From Acidobacteria bacterium Mor1 (GTDB taxonomy: Bacteria; Acidobacteriota; Polarisedimenticolia; Polarisedimenticolales; Polarisedimenticolaceae): a DNA stretch of 64,000 bases. Location: assembly GCA_001664505.1 (NCBI GenBank), contig CP011806.1, positions 4,008,815 through 4,072,814 on the forward strand. The letters run 5' to 3'. A model generated the notes under the pieces. The model was not told the origin of the DNA, did no database searches, and saw nothing but the letters and a program-made list of their open reading frames with translations. The position numbers and the translations under genes were made by a program. Shown in pieces: positions 19,454 to 27,343 of the stretch (within the stretch, counting starts at the first letter, position 1; each line of letters begins with the position of its first letter).

Positions 19454-20925
19454 CCACCGCCACTGTCGCGCTGATCGTCTGCGCGGTCTATCTGGCGATC
19501 ACCCTGGCCGCCGGCATCCTGCCCGGCCTCAAGGTTTCCAAGAGCGTCGCCGGCTACGTCGCCGCCGACCGTTCGATGAACACGGTGCTGCTCTACTTCG
19601 TGTTGGGCGCGTCGATCTTCTCTTCCTTTGCCTTTCTAGGCGCACCCGGCTGGGCCTACTCCCGGGGCGTCGCGGCGCTGTTCGTGCTGGGCTACGGCGT
19701 GATCGGGATGGTGCCTTTCTACTTCGTCGGTCCGCGGGCGCGCCGCCTGGGCGAGCGTTTCGGCTTCGTGACCCAGGCGGAGCTGCTCAGTCACCGCTTC
19801 CAGAGCCCGTTGCTCTCGGTGGCGTTGGCGGTGCTCAGCGTCTGCGCCTTCGTGCCCTACCTGGTGCTGCAGATGAAGGGTGCCGGGCTGATCCTCGAGA
19901 CCCTGACCGACGGCCGCATCTCCGTCGAGATGGGGGCGGCGATCAGCTACGGCATCGTGCTGATCTACGTGCTGACCAGCGGCGTGATGGGGGTCGGTTG
20001 GACCAACGCCTTCCAGGGCGTGTTCATGATGATCATCGCCTGGTTCCTCGGGCTGTATCTGCCCTGGAAGCTCCACGGTGGTGTCGGGCCGATGTTCGAA
20101 TCGATCCGCGCCGAGCGGCCGGAACTTCTGGTGGCACCCGGCCTCGACGGCAGCGGCAATCCATGGCCCTGGGCTGCTTTCGGTTCGTCGGTCCTGGTTT
20201 CAGGGCTCGGCTTCACCATGTGGCCGCACCTGTTCATGAAGGCCTACGCGGCCAAGAGCGACCGGGCGCTGCGCCTGACCGTCGTGCTGTACCCGACCTT
20301 CCAGGTGTTCCTGGTGCCGATCCTGCTCGTCGGTTTCTCCGGAGTCACCGCGGCGCCGGGAGTTACGCCGGCGGATTCGATCCTGCCCCATCTGTTGACC
20401 CAGCTCGAGATTCCGGCGCTGCTGGTCGGTCTGGTCTGTGCCGGGGCGCTTGCAGCCTCGATGTCGTCGGGGGACTCGATCCTCCACGCCGCGGCATCGA
20501 TCGCAATACGTGACGGCGTGCGTCCCTGCCTGCGAGGCAAGATCGCCGACGAACGGGAGCGCAGCTGGATTCGCTGGATGGTGCTGGCCCTGACCCTGGT
20601 CGCCTACTACTTCGCCGTGGTTTCCGAGCTCGACCTGATTTCGCTGTTGCTGGCAGCATACGGCGGCGTGGCCCAGATCCTGCCGGTGGTGATCGCGGCC
20701 CTGTTCTGGCCCCGAGCCAATCCCCGGGGTGCCGTCGCCGGGCTGTTGCTGGGGCTCGCCACGAACTGCTGGTTCCTGTTCCGGCCCGAGACCCGGGTGG
20801 TCGAGGGACTGCACGAGGGCGTTCACGGCCTGGTGGTCAATGTGGCTGTACTGGTGTTGTGGAGTCTCGTGAGCCCGGCGCGGGGCGAAGTGGCCGAGCG
20901 GGGCGAGGCCTTCGCTCGGATCTGA
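19450..20925 (+). CDS. Sodium:solute symporter family transporter, 491 aa
   Basis: About 13 hydrophobic helices fill the chain. The N-terminal part has the SSS layout with an unwound helix region (LGASIFSSFAFLGAPGWAYSRG), TQAELLSHRF, the GVMGVGWTNAFQG segment, and ALAASMSSGDSILHAAAS near residue 340, which matches the conserved Na2-site helix (MSS-D). It would import an organic solute with Na+ across the inner membrane; the substrate cannot be told. It forms a unit with the small upstream gene. The downstream neighbour converges. Confidence 0.85.
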   Translation: MTTATVALIVCAVYLAITLAAGILPGLKVSKSVAGYVAADRSMNTVLLYFVLGASIFSSFAFLGAPGWAYSRGVAALFVLGYGVIGMVPFYFVGPRARRLGERFGFVTQAELLSHRFQSPLLSVALAVLSVCAFVPYLVLQMKGAGLILETLTDGRISVEMGAAISYGIVLIYVLTSGVMGVGWTNAFQGVFMMIIAWFLGLYLPWKLHGGVGPMFESIRAERPELLVAPGLDGSGNPWPWAAFGSSVLVSGLGFTMWPHLFMKAYAAKSDRALRLTVVLYPTFQVFLVPILLVGFSGVTAAPGVTPADSILPHLLTQLEIPALLVGLVCAGALAASMSSGDSILHAAASIAIRDGVRPCLRGKIADERERSWIRWMVLALTLVAYYFAVVSELDLISLLLAAYGGVAQILPVVIAALFWPRANPRGAVAGLLLGLATNCWFLFRPETRVVEGLHEGVHGLVVNVAVLVLWSLVSPARGEVAERGEAFARI

Positions 20926-20975
20926 GGTCGAGTGCCGCGTGGGTTCAGCGCACGGCGTGGAGCGCTGTCGGTCGC

Positions 20976-21473
20976 TTATTCCTGCGAGACTGCGGCACCC
21001 TCGGCGCAGGCGTCGAAGTAGCTCATCCAGCAGACCCGGGGCTCGATCCGGATACCGCGGATCATGTAGTCGTCCAGCACCCGGTTGCGGCCGCAGGTCT
21101 TCCAGGATTCCAGGCCGGCGAGTTTCACGCCGAGCTTGCCCTCGATATCCGCCTCGCAGTCGGCGATCATCAACTCGGCGACTTCGGCCAGCGCGGTCGT
21201 GCCGTCGCAGTGCACCTTGAACACGTTCTCGCAGAAGCGGATCATCCGGTCCCGGGGCATGCGGTCCGCGTCGCGAACCACACAGCCGGCCAACCGGTCC
21301 ACCGAGATCTCTTCCTGCAGTCCGAAGCGCTCGACCGCGGCGGCCAGGCCGTAGGTCTGTTCGAGGCGTTCGAGGCAGATCTGTCCGGCGTCCCCTTCAG
21401 CCGGAACATCGTTAGGCACCGTGCCGAAGGCGGCGGTCGTTGCGAGCAAACACAGAACGGACACCCATCGCAT
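20976..21473 (-). CDS. Exported Cys-rich hypothetical protein, 165 aa
   Basis: The ATG at 21473 has GGAGGT 7 nt upstream; a GTG at 21482 overlaps that site. A signal peptide (MRWVSVLCLLATTAAFG) is followed by a helical domain with about eight Cys (ICLERLE, GCVVRD, FCENVFKVHCDG, DCEAD, KTCGRN, VCWMSYFDAC), suggesting disulfides in the periplasm. I recognise no family. It stands alone between two convergent or divergent neighbours. Confidence 0.6.
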   Translation of the reverse strand: MRWVSVLCLLATTAAFGTVPNDVPAEGDAGQICLERLEQTYGLAAAVERFGLQEEISVDRLAGCVVRDADRMPRDRMIRFCENVFKVHCDGTTALAEVAELMIADCEADIEGKLGVKLAGLESWKTCGRNRVLDDYMIRGIRIEPRVCWMSYFDACAEGAAVSQE

Positions 21474-21607
21474 CTCGTGCACCTCCCAGGCTTCGGGCCG
21501 CTATCCTCGTCCCTGCCGCTCCTGCGAACCGCACGGACTCGCCGGTTAGAACGCGCGAGCGGCGGGAAGATCACACCGCTATCTCATCTTGTCACGGAGA
21601 TTCTTCG

Positions 21608-22036
21608 ATGAGTGATTTCGAAACGAAGACCGAACCTATCGGCCGCCGCCGCATCCTGGGCGCGGGGATCGCGACCCTCGGCGCCGGATTGCTCACCCGC
21701 AGCCGGGCCGGAGAACTCACGACCGGCGCGACCGGAAGCGATGCGCCCCGACCGGCCCAGGACGCGGAAGCGAACTCCGCCGAGGCGACATCCCACAACG
21801 CCAGCCGCGACCGCCAGGCGGTGCTCGCCGCAGGCATGACCGAGGCCGAGGCGGACTGCTGGGCGGCCACCGCCGACGCGGCAGCCAAGTTCTTCGCTCT
21901 ACCGGAGCTGCATCCGATGGATCGCCAGGAGGTGGCGACGGCGATTCACGTACTGCAGAACAAGCTGCTCGGCCGGCCGGTCTACCGGGTCTATCGGGAG
22001 ACCGCCAAACGGCTGCACGAAGAGGCGGGAGGCTAG
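21608..22036 (+). CDS. Tat-exported small hypothetical protein, 142 aa
   Basis: Residues 11-35 form a twin-arginine-type signal (GRRRILGAGIATLGAGLL). An Ala/Ser/Thr-rich linker follows, then a helical domain (AGMTEAEADCWAATADAAAKFFAL, DRQEVATAIHVLQNKLL). GGAG lies 9 nt before the ATG. This pattern, a Tat signal plus a short helical body, resembles small subunits or chaperones of Tat-exported oxidoreductases, but no such enzyme is beside it. The stop TAG overlaps the stop of pgl on the other strand. Confidence 0.55.
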   Translation: MSDFETKTEPIGRRRILGAGIATLGAGLLTRSRAGELTTGATGSDAPRPAQDAEANSAEATSHNASRDRQAVLAAGMTEAEADCWAATADAAAKFFALPELHPMDRQEVATAIHVLQNKLLGRPVYRVYRETAKRLHEEAGG

Positions 22037-22791
22037 CCTTCCGCTTCCGGCGGCGGGGTGCCCAGAAGCGAGCCTGCCTCCCGGTCCAGCAGGATCTCCC
22101 GGTTGCCGTCTACCGGCACCACCCGCTCGCAGGGATGGGGCGGATCGTGGGGCCAGTCGCCGAAGGCCTCGGCGACCACCCGGGCCTTGTTCTTGCCGGT
22201 GATCAGGAACAGGGTCATCTCGGCGCCGACGAGCGCGGTGAACGTCAGGGTCAGCCGCCAGCTGTCGAGCTTGGGCACCCAGTTGGCCACGACCCAGCGC
22301 CCCTGTTCGTTCAGCGCGTCGGTTTCGGGAAACAGCGACGCGGTGTGGCCGTCGTCGCCGATACCCAGCAGCAGCAGGTCGAAGCGGGGATGGACGCCGT
22401 CGCCGAAGATCGCCCGCAGCTCCTGCTCGTAGAAGAACGCCGCCCTGGACGGGTTGGTCAGGTGTCCCGACATCGGGTGCACCTGCTCCCGGGGGATCGG
22501 CACCCGTTCCAGCAGGGTCTCCCGGGCCATGCGGTAGTTGCTGTCCTCGTGATCCGAGGGGACGCAGCGCTCGTCACCGAAGAACACGTGGGTGTGCTGC
22601 CAGGGGATCTGATCGGCGTAGGCCGGACTGGCCAGCAGCGCGTAGAGCCGCCGCGGGGTCGAGCCTCCGGCCAGCACCACGGTGAAGCGCTCGCGTTGAG
22701 CCACGGCGGCATTGGCCATGGCGACGAAGATCTCGGCCGCCCCCTCGGCCACCGTCTCGGCATCGATCAGGGGAACCAGCGGTTCGCTCAA
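22033..22791 (-). CDS. pgl: 6-phosphogluconolactonase
   Basis: The family motifs VLAGGSTPRRLY, FFGDERCVP, and the glucosamine-isomerase-like LLLGIGDDGHTASLFP are present, in a 252-aa chain of usual length. It hydrolyses 6-phosphoglucono-delta-lactone to 6-phosphogluconate. The TTG start at 22791 overlaps the opcA stop (TTGA), and GAGG precedes it. The long in-frame extension upstream runs through opcA and is not coding. Last gene of the gnd-zwf-opcA-pgl operon. Confidence 0.92.
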   Translation of the reverse strand: MSEPLVPLIDAETVAEGAAEIFVAMANAAVAQRERFTVVLAGGSTPRRLYALLASPAYADQIPWQHTHVFFGDERCVPSDHEDSNYRMARETLLERVPIPREQVHPMSGHLTNPSRAAFFYEQELRAIFGDGVHPRFDLLLLGIGDDGHTASLFPETDALNEQGRWVVANWVPKLDSWRLTLTFTALVGAEMTLFLITGKNKARVVAEAFGDWPHDPPHPCERVVPVDGNREILLDREAGSLLGTPPPEAEG

Positions 22792-23867
22792 GCCTCGTTC
22801 TCTCCCGCGGCGATACCCGCCGCAAGCTCCAGCGCGCCGGCAAACAGCGGATCCCGTCCCGGCCGCTCGAACACCCGGGTCAACAGGCGTCCGTCGTCGG
22901 GGAAGCCGACCCGCTGAATCGAGGGCGGGCTCGAGGCGGTTCCGACCCGGCTGCGCAGCCGCACGCCGTCGCCTCCTCCACCCAACCGTCGCGCACCGAA
23001 GACCGCGCCCTCTCCGGCTTCGATCCGGATGGCGTCGATCTCCTCCCACCCCGCATTCTCGTTGCACTCGAAGCGGAGCGCCACTGCTTCGCCGTCGGGG
23101 CGTCGCAGGGTGCCGTTTTCCACGGTCCACCCCAGGCGGGAACCGAGCCAGCCGGCAAGATAAGCGCCGGCAACGCTGGTGCACCCCTCGGCCGCCGGCG
23201 GTCCGGTGCGCAGCAGGATGCTGGTGACCTCACCGAGCAACGCGGCGTGGGCCGCGTTGTCGAACATCGCCGCCACCGCTTCCCGCCATCCCTCCTGGCG
23301 CTTCCAGGCCAGGTCACGGACATGGTCGCCGCAGTCGGCCTGATCGACCAGACGGTCCAGGGTCGCCAGAGAGCGTCCCGGTTCGTCAAAGCGGCCGCTG
23401 TCCAGAATGAAAAGCTCCGACAGTCCGGTCAGCTCCCGGGCCAACGGATTCTCCGCGGCATTCCCCGCCTGCCACCAGGTGAACACAGGGCAGTCCGCCA
23501 CCAGGAATTGCAGCAGGGTCGGCGAGAGCAGCGCGCGGCTCTTGGGCCCGGCCTCGATGGTGATCTGCTCGTTGCAAACCTGGGCGCCGCCGGCGCCCCG
23601 CCGGCAGTGAGCCGAGGCGTACATCGTCAGGCTGTCCCGATCGTCATCGTCGTCGAGCAGCACCAGGATCGCCCGGCCGGGGTAGCTGCCCGACAGGGTC
23701 GCGATCTGGGTCGTGGTCTCGGCGGCGCGGTTGCGGTCGGCGCAGACCACGATCAGGTTCATCACGCAAGAGCGCAGCACCGCCTCGTCGCCGTGGGCCT
23801 CTCCTCGCCACAGATCGTCGAGCTCGGCCTCGATGGCGCTGACGCTCGAGACGCTGTCCACGCTCAC
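22788..23867 (-). CDS. opcA: OpcA, glucose-6-phosphate dehydrogenase assembly protein
   Basis: At 359 aa it fits OpcA proteins of cyanobacteria and actinobacteria, which bind glucose-6-phosphate dehydrogenase and promote its active oligomer. Matching features are RSCVMNLIVVCADR in the first 45 residues, GRAILVLLDD, and LLQFLVADCPVFTWW followed by the C-terminal LGSRLGW segment. The GTG start overlaps the zwf stop (GTGA), and its own stop overlaps the pgl start. Position between zwf and pgl supports the assignment. No catalytic role is expected. Confidence 0.88.
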   Translation of the reverse strand: MSVDSVSSVSAIEAELDDLWRGEAHGDEAVLRSCVMNLIVVCADRNRAAETTTQIATLSGSYPGRAILVLLDDDDDRDSLTMYASAHCRRGAGGAQVCNEQITIEAGPKSRALLSPTLLQFLVADCPVFTWWQAGNAAENPLARELTGLSELFILDSGRFDEPGRSLATLDRLVDQADCGDHVRDLAWKRQEGWREAVAAMFDNAAHAALLGEVTSILLRTGPPAAEGCTSVAGAYLAGWLGSRLGWTVENGTLRRPDGEAVALRFECNENAGWEEIDAIRIEAGEGAVFGARRLGGGGDGVRLRSRVGTASSPPSIQRVGFPDDGRLLTRVFERPGRDPLFAGALELAAGIAAGENEA

Positions 23868-25393
23868 AGCCGTCTCCAGATGCGGCTGTCCCGGGCCAGC
23901 AGCACTTCACCCTCGGCCGGTCCCCAGGTGCCGGCGGTGTACTCGGGAAGCGCGGTGACCCCGCCGTCCTGTCCCCAGCCCCGGTAGAGCTGGTCGATAT
24001 ACGCCCAGGACTCCTCGACTTCGTCACGGCGAATGAACAGGGTGGAGTCGCCGAGCACCGCGTCGAGCAGCAGCCGTTCGTAGGCCTCCGGCGGTTGCTC
24101 ACCGAAGGAGGTTCCGTAGCGGAACTCCATGGTTACCGGACGGATCCGCGGGTTGGGCCCGGGCACCTTCGATTCGAACTTGAGGGTGATGCCCTCGTCG
24201 GGCTGGATGCGCAGCGCGAGGGTGTTGGCCAGGCCCCGGGTGCCGTGGCCGAACAGCCGGTGGGGCACCGCCGAGAACTGGAGCGCCACCTCGGTGACCC
24301 GCTTGGGCAAACGCTTGCCCGCTCGCAGGTAGAAGGGCACGCCGGCCCAGCGCCAGTTGTCGACGTAGGCCCGCATCGCCATGTAGGTCTCGGTGCGGGA
24401 TTCCGGCGAGACGCTTTCTTCTTCGCGATAGCCGGGCACCGGTTTGCCGTTGACGACGCCGGCGGCGTACTGGGCCCGCACCGTTTCCTCGTCGATCCGG
24501 TCGATGGGGATGCCGCGCAGCGCCTGCAACACCTTGACCTTCTCGTCGCGGATCGCGTCGGCATCCAGCGAGGCCGGCGGCTCCATCGCGATCAGGCACA
24601 TCAGCTGCAGCAGGTGGTTCTGCACGATGTCCCGGGTGATTCCCGCATGTTCGAAGTAGGCGCCGCGCCCTTCCACGCCGATCGATTCCGAGACGGTGAT
24701 CTGCACGTGGTCGATGTACTTCTGGTTCCACAGCGGCTCGAAGATCGCGTTGCCGAAACGGAAGACCAGCAGGTTCTGCACCGTCTCCTTGCCCAGATAG
24801 TGATCGATGCGGTAGACGTCCTTCTCCTCGAACACGCTGTTCAACACGGAGTTCAGTTTCTGTGCCGATTCGAGGTCGATGCCTACCGGCTTCTCGACCA
24901 CGAGGCGTGCGAAGGAGCCGTTCTTGCCGGGGCGGTTGAGCCCCGCCTCGCCCAGGGACTTGACGATCGGTGCGAAGGCCGACGGCGGGGTGGCCAGGTA
25001 GAACAGGCGGTTGCCGCCGGTCCCCTCGGTCTCGTCGATCTTGTCCAGATGGCGGGCCAGGGCGGCGTAGCCGTCGGGGCCGGCGGTGCCGCAGTAGCTC
25101 AGCCGGCGATCGAGCTCTTGCCACAACTCGTCGCTGGGAGAACGCCGGGAGTGCTTGTCGGCGCCCGCGCGCAGCGAGGCCCGCAGCTCGGCATCGTCCA
25201 CTTCGCCCCGGGCCGTGCCGACCACGGCAAAGGCACCGGGCAGCAGCCGGTCGTGATGCAGGTTGTAGAGCGCGGGGACCAGCTTGCGCTGGGCCAGGTC
25301 GCCGGTCAGGCCGAAGATGACGACGGTGCAGGGCTCCGCCGCCCGCTCTTGCCGCAGTCCGGCTCGAAGCGGGTTCGCGGTATCGATCGTCAT
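23864..25393 (-). CDS. zwf: Glucose-6-phosphate 1-dehydrogenase
   Basis: The Rossmann loop appears as FGLTGDLAQRKLVPALYNL near residue 28, and the substrate motif RIDHYLGKETVQNLL near 195 holds the catalytic His. The C-terminal domain includes FYLRAGKRLPKR. With 509 aa it is full length. It oxidises glucose-6-phosphate to 6-phosphogluconolactone with NADP+ (possibly NAD+). It starts 4 nt after gnd and overlaps opcA, so the four genes form one mRNA. The ribosome site is weak, consistent with coupling to gnd. Confidence 0.95.
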   Translation of the reverse strand: MTIDTANPLRAGLRQERAAEPCTVVIFGLTGDLAQRKLVPALYNLHHDRLLPGAFAVVGTARGEVDDAELRASLRAGADKHSRRSPSDELWQELDRRLSYCGTAGPDGYAALARHLDKIDETEGTGGNRLFYLATPPSAFAPIVKSLGEAGLNRPGKNGSFARLVVEKPVGIDLESAQKLNSVLNSVFEEKDVYRIDHYLGKETVQNLLVFRFGNAIFEPLWNQKYIDHVQITVSESIGVEGRGAYFEHAGITRDIVQNHLLQLMCLIAMEPPASLDADAIRDEKVKVLQALRGIPIDRIDEETVRAQYAAGVVNGKPVPGYREEESVSPESRTETYMAMRAYVDNWRWAGVPFYLRAGKRLPKRVTEVALQFSAVPHRLFGHGTRGLANTLALRIQPDEGITLKFESKVPGPNPRIRPVTMEFRYGTSFGEQPPEAYERLLLDAVLGDSTLFIRRDEVEESWAYIDQLYRGWGQDGGVTALPEYTAGTWGPAEGEVLLARDSRIWRRL

Positions 25394-25397
25394 GGCG

Positions 25398-26297
25398 TTA
25401 CTCGTTCTTCTTGACTGCGTGGCCGCCGAACTGGTTTCTCAGCGCGGCGATGGTCTTGGCCGAGAACGACTCTTCCTGGCGCGAGTAGAAGCGCGCCTGG
25501 AGCGAGAGGGTCAGCACCGGCGCCGGGACATCCAGGTCCATCGCCTCCTGCACCGTCCAACGCCCATGGCCCGAGTCGTTGACGTAGCCCTTGATCTCGC
25601 TGAGTCGCGGGTCTTCCTTGAACGCCCGCTCGGCCAGCTCGAGAATCCAGGAGCGGATCACGCTGCCGTGGTTCCACAGGTCGGCCAGGGCACGCAGGTC
25701 GTAGTTGAAGCGGCTGCGGGACAGAATCTCGAAGCCCTCGCCGTAGGCCTGGAGCATGCCGTACTCGATGCCGTTGTGGATCATCTTGGCGTAGTGCCCG
25801 GCGCCCGACGGTCCCGCGTGGAGGTACCCTCCCTCGGGCGCCAGATCCTTGAGCACCGGCTCGATCTTCTTGAAGGACTCCTCGTCGCCGCCGACCATCA
25901 GGCAGTAGCCGTTCTCCAGGCCCCAGACGCCGCCGCTGGTGCCGGCGTCGAGATAGCCGATGCCTTTGGGGACCAGCTCGGCGCTGCGGCGCAGCGCATC
26001 GTGGAAGTTGGAGTTGCCGCCGTCGATCAGGATGTCCCCCTTGGACAGGTGGGGGAGCAACTGGCCGATGACCTGGTCGACCACCTTGCCGGCGGGGACC
26101 ATCAGCCAGATGCAGCGGGGCTCCGCCATGGCGGCGACCAGTTCCTTCAGGTCGCGGACACCCCGGCCGCCCTCGGCGTCCAGGTCTTTCAGCGGTTGAG
26201 CGTCTCGATCGGTGCCGATGATCTGATGCCCGCGGCGTAGCAGCCGGGTGGCCATGTTCAGGCCCATGCGGCCCAGTCCGACCATTCCGAGTTCCAT
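25398..26297 (-). CDS. gnd: 6-phosphogluconate dehydrogenase, decarboxylating, short NAD-type
   Basis: The 299-aa chain starts MELGMVGLGRMGLNMATRL (Rossmann loop) at the ATG 26297, with GGAG 7 nt upstream. Motifs LIDGGNSNFHDA, DAGTSGGVWGLENGYCLMVGG and GPSGAGHYAKMIHNGIEYG hold the substrate and catalytic Lys residues. The Asp in IIGTDRDAQ, at the end of the second strand, and the short length match the NAD+-preferring GntZ/YqeC subgroup rather than the 470-aa NADP enzyme. It yields ribulose 5-phosphate and CO2, and is the first gene of the gnd-zwf-opcA-pgl operon. Confidence 0.92.
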   Translation of the reverse strand: MELGMVGLGRMGLNMATRLLRRGHQIIGTDRDAQPLKDLDAEGGRGVRDLKELVAAMAEPRCIWLMVPAGKVVDQVIGQLLPHLSKGDILIDGGNSNFHDALRRSAELVPKGIGYLDAGTSGGVWGLENGYCLMVGGDEESFKKIEPVLKDLAPEGGYLHAGPSGAGHYAKMIHNGIEYGMLQAYGEGFEILSRSRFNYDLRALADLWNHGSVIRSWILELAERAFKEDPRLSEIKGYVNDSGHGRWTVQEAMDLDVPAPVLTLSLQARFYSRQEESFSAKTIAALRNQFGGHAVKKNE

Positions 26298-26467
26298 GTT
26301 CGTCTCCAAAAACGGCCCTGCGGGCGAATGTGCCACGCAAGTGTTGCGTTTTGTGCAGCCGACCCTGGAGAGCCTATCGGCCCTCGCGCCGGTCGAGTTT
26401 AGCAGGGACGGTCCGCGATGATACGCTGCGGGTTCCCGCCCCCAACGGGCGGCAGGAGTGGCCCCGG

Positions 26468-27343
26468 TTGTCCGAATTCTTGCAGCAGATCCCCTCGATG
26501 GACCTGGTCCTGGGGATCGCCGTTCTCATCTCCGGCAGTATCGGCGTGGTTCTCGGCAGGCGAGGGGGACACTTCCGCGGCCTGCCCGGCTGGGCCGGCT
26601 TCTGGCTGGGATTCGCCGGCCTGCTCATCACCTTGGCCCTGGCGCCCCGCTGGGCCAGCTTCATCCTGCTGGCCGGCCTGATGTTCGCCCAGATCCGCGT
26701 CTACTTCTTCGTGGCTCCCGTGCGTCCATCGGATCGCTGGGCCATTCTCGCGGCCTATCTGGCGATCCCCCTGGTGCTCTATCCGGCATACCTGGGCAAG
26801 ACCGGGATGTTCATGGCCGCCGTGCCGGTGCTGCTGTTCCTTTCGATTCCGGTTCTGGTGGCGATCGGTCCCCGCAGCGAGGGCCTCCTCGACTCCATGG
26901 GGCGGACGTTGCTGGGCACCTGGTTCTTCGTCTTCTGTACCGCCCACCTGGGATTGCTGGCCCACAAGCCTGCCGGTCAGATCGAGCTCTACGGGGTACT
27001 GGTGCTTGCCGCCGAGCTTCCCAGGCGGCTGATCGGTCCGGTGCGTCCCGGCTGGCCCCGCTACCGAGTGGTCCTCGGAGTCGTCGGCAGCCTGCTGGTC
27101 GCGGGTGCCGCCGGTCTCTGGCTCGGTGAGTCCTGTGGCCTGGTCGAAGAGGACGGTGCCCGGGCCGGGCTGCTGGTCGCCCTGACGGTGGCGGGTGCCG
27201 GGATCGTCAGCCATGCTGTTGCCCGGGACCTGGAGGTCAAGGGAGCCTCGGGCTACGTCGGTCGGCCGGCGTTTCTCGACCGGGCCATGACCGCGGTCTA
27301 CGCGGCGCCGGTCTACTACCACTATCTCGACTACTTCGCCTGA
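26468..27343 (+). CDS. Polytopic membrane protein, degenerate CdsA (phosphatidate cytidylyltransferase)-like
   Basis: Eight or so hydrophobic helices span the 291 aa. The C-terminus (RPAFLDRAMTAVYAAPVYYHYLDYF) resembles the end of CDP-diacylglycerol synthases, normally LDRxDSLxxAAPVFFHYLxYF. The expected central Asp-Gly-Arg and SPKKTxEG motifs are not visible, so activity is doubtful. The TTG at 26468 has GGAG 9 nt upstream; ATG 26498 is an alternative. The stop overlaps the next ATG by one base. It is paired with a PlsC-type acyltransferase, so a role in phospholipid precursor metabolism is a fair guess. Confidence 0.55.
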   Translation: MSEFLQQIPSMDLVLGIAVLISGSIGVVLGRRGGHFRGLPGWAGFWLGFAGLLITLALAPRWASFILLAGLMFAQIRVYFFVAPVRPSDRWAILAAYLAIPLVLYPAYLGKTGMFMAAVPVLLFLSIPVLVAIGPRSEGLLDSMGRTLLGTWFFVFCTAHLGLLAHKPAGQIELYGVLVLAAELPRRLIGPVRPGWPRYRVVLGVVGSLLVAGAAGLWLGESCGLVEEDGARAGLLVALTVAGAGIVSHAVARDLEVKGASGYVGRPAFLDRAMTAVYAAPVYYHYLDYFA

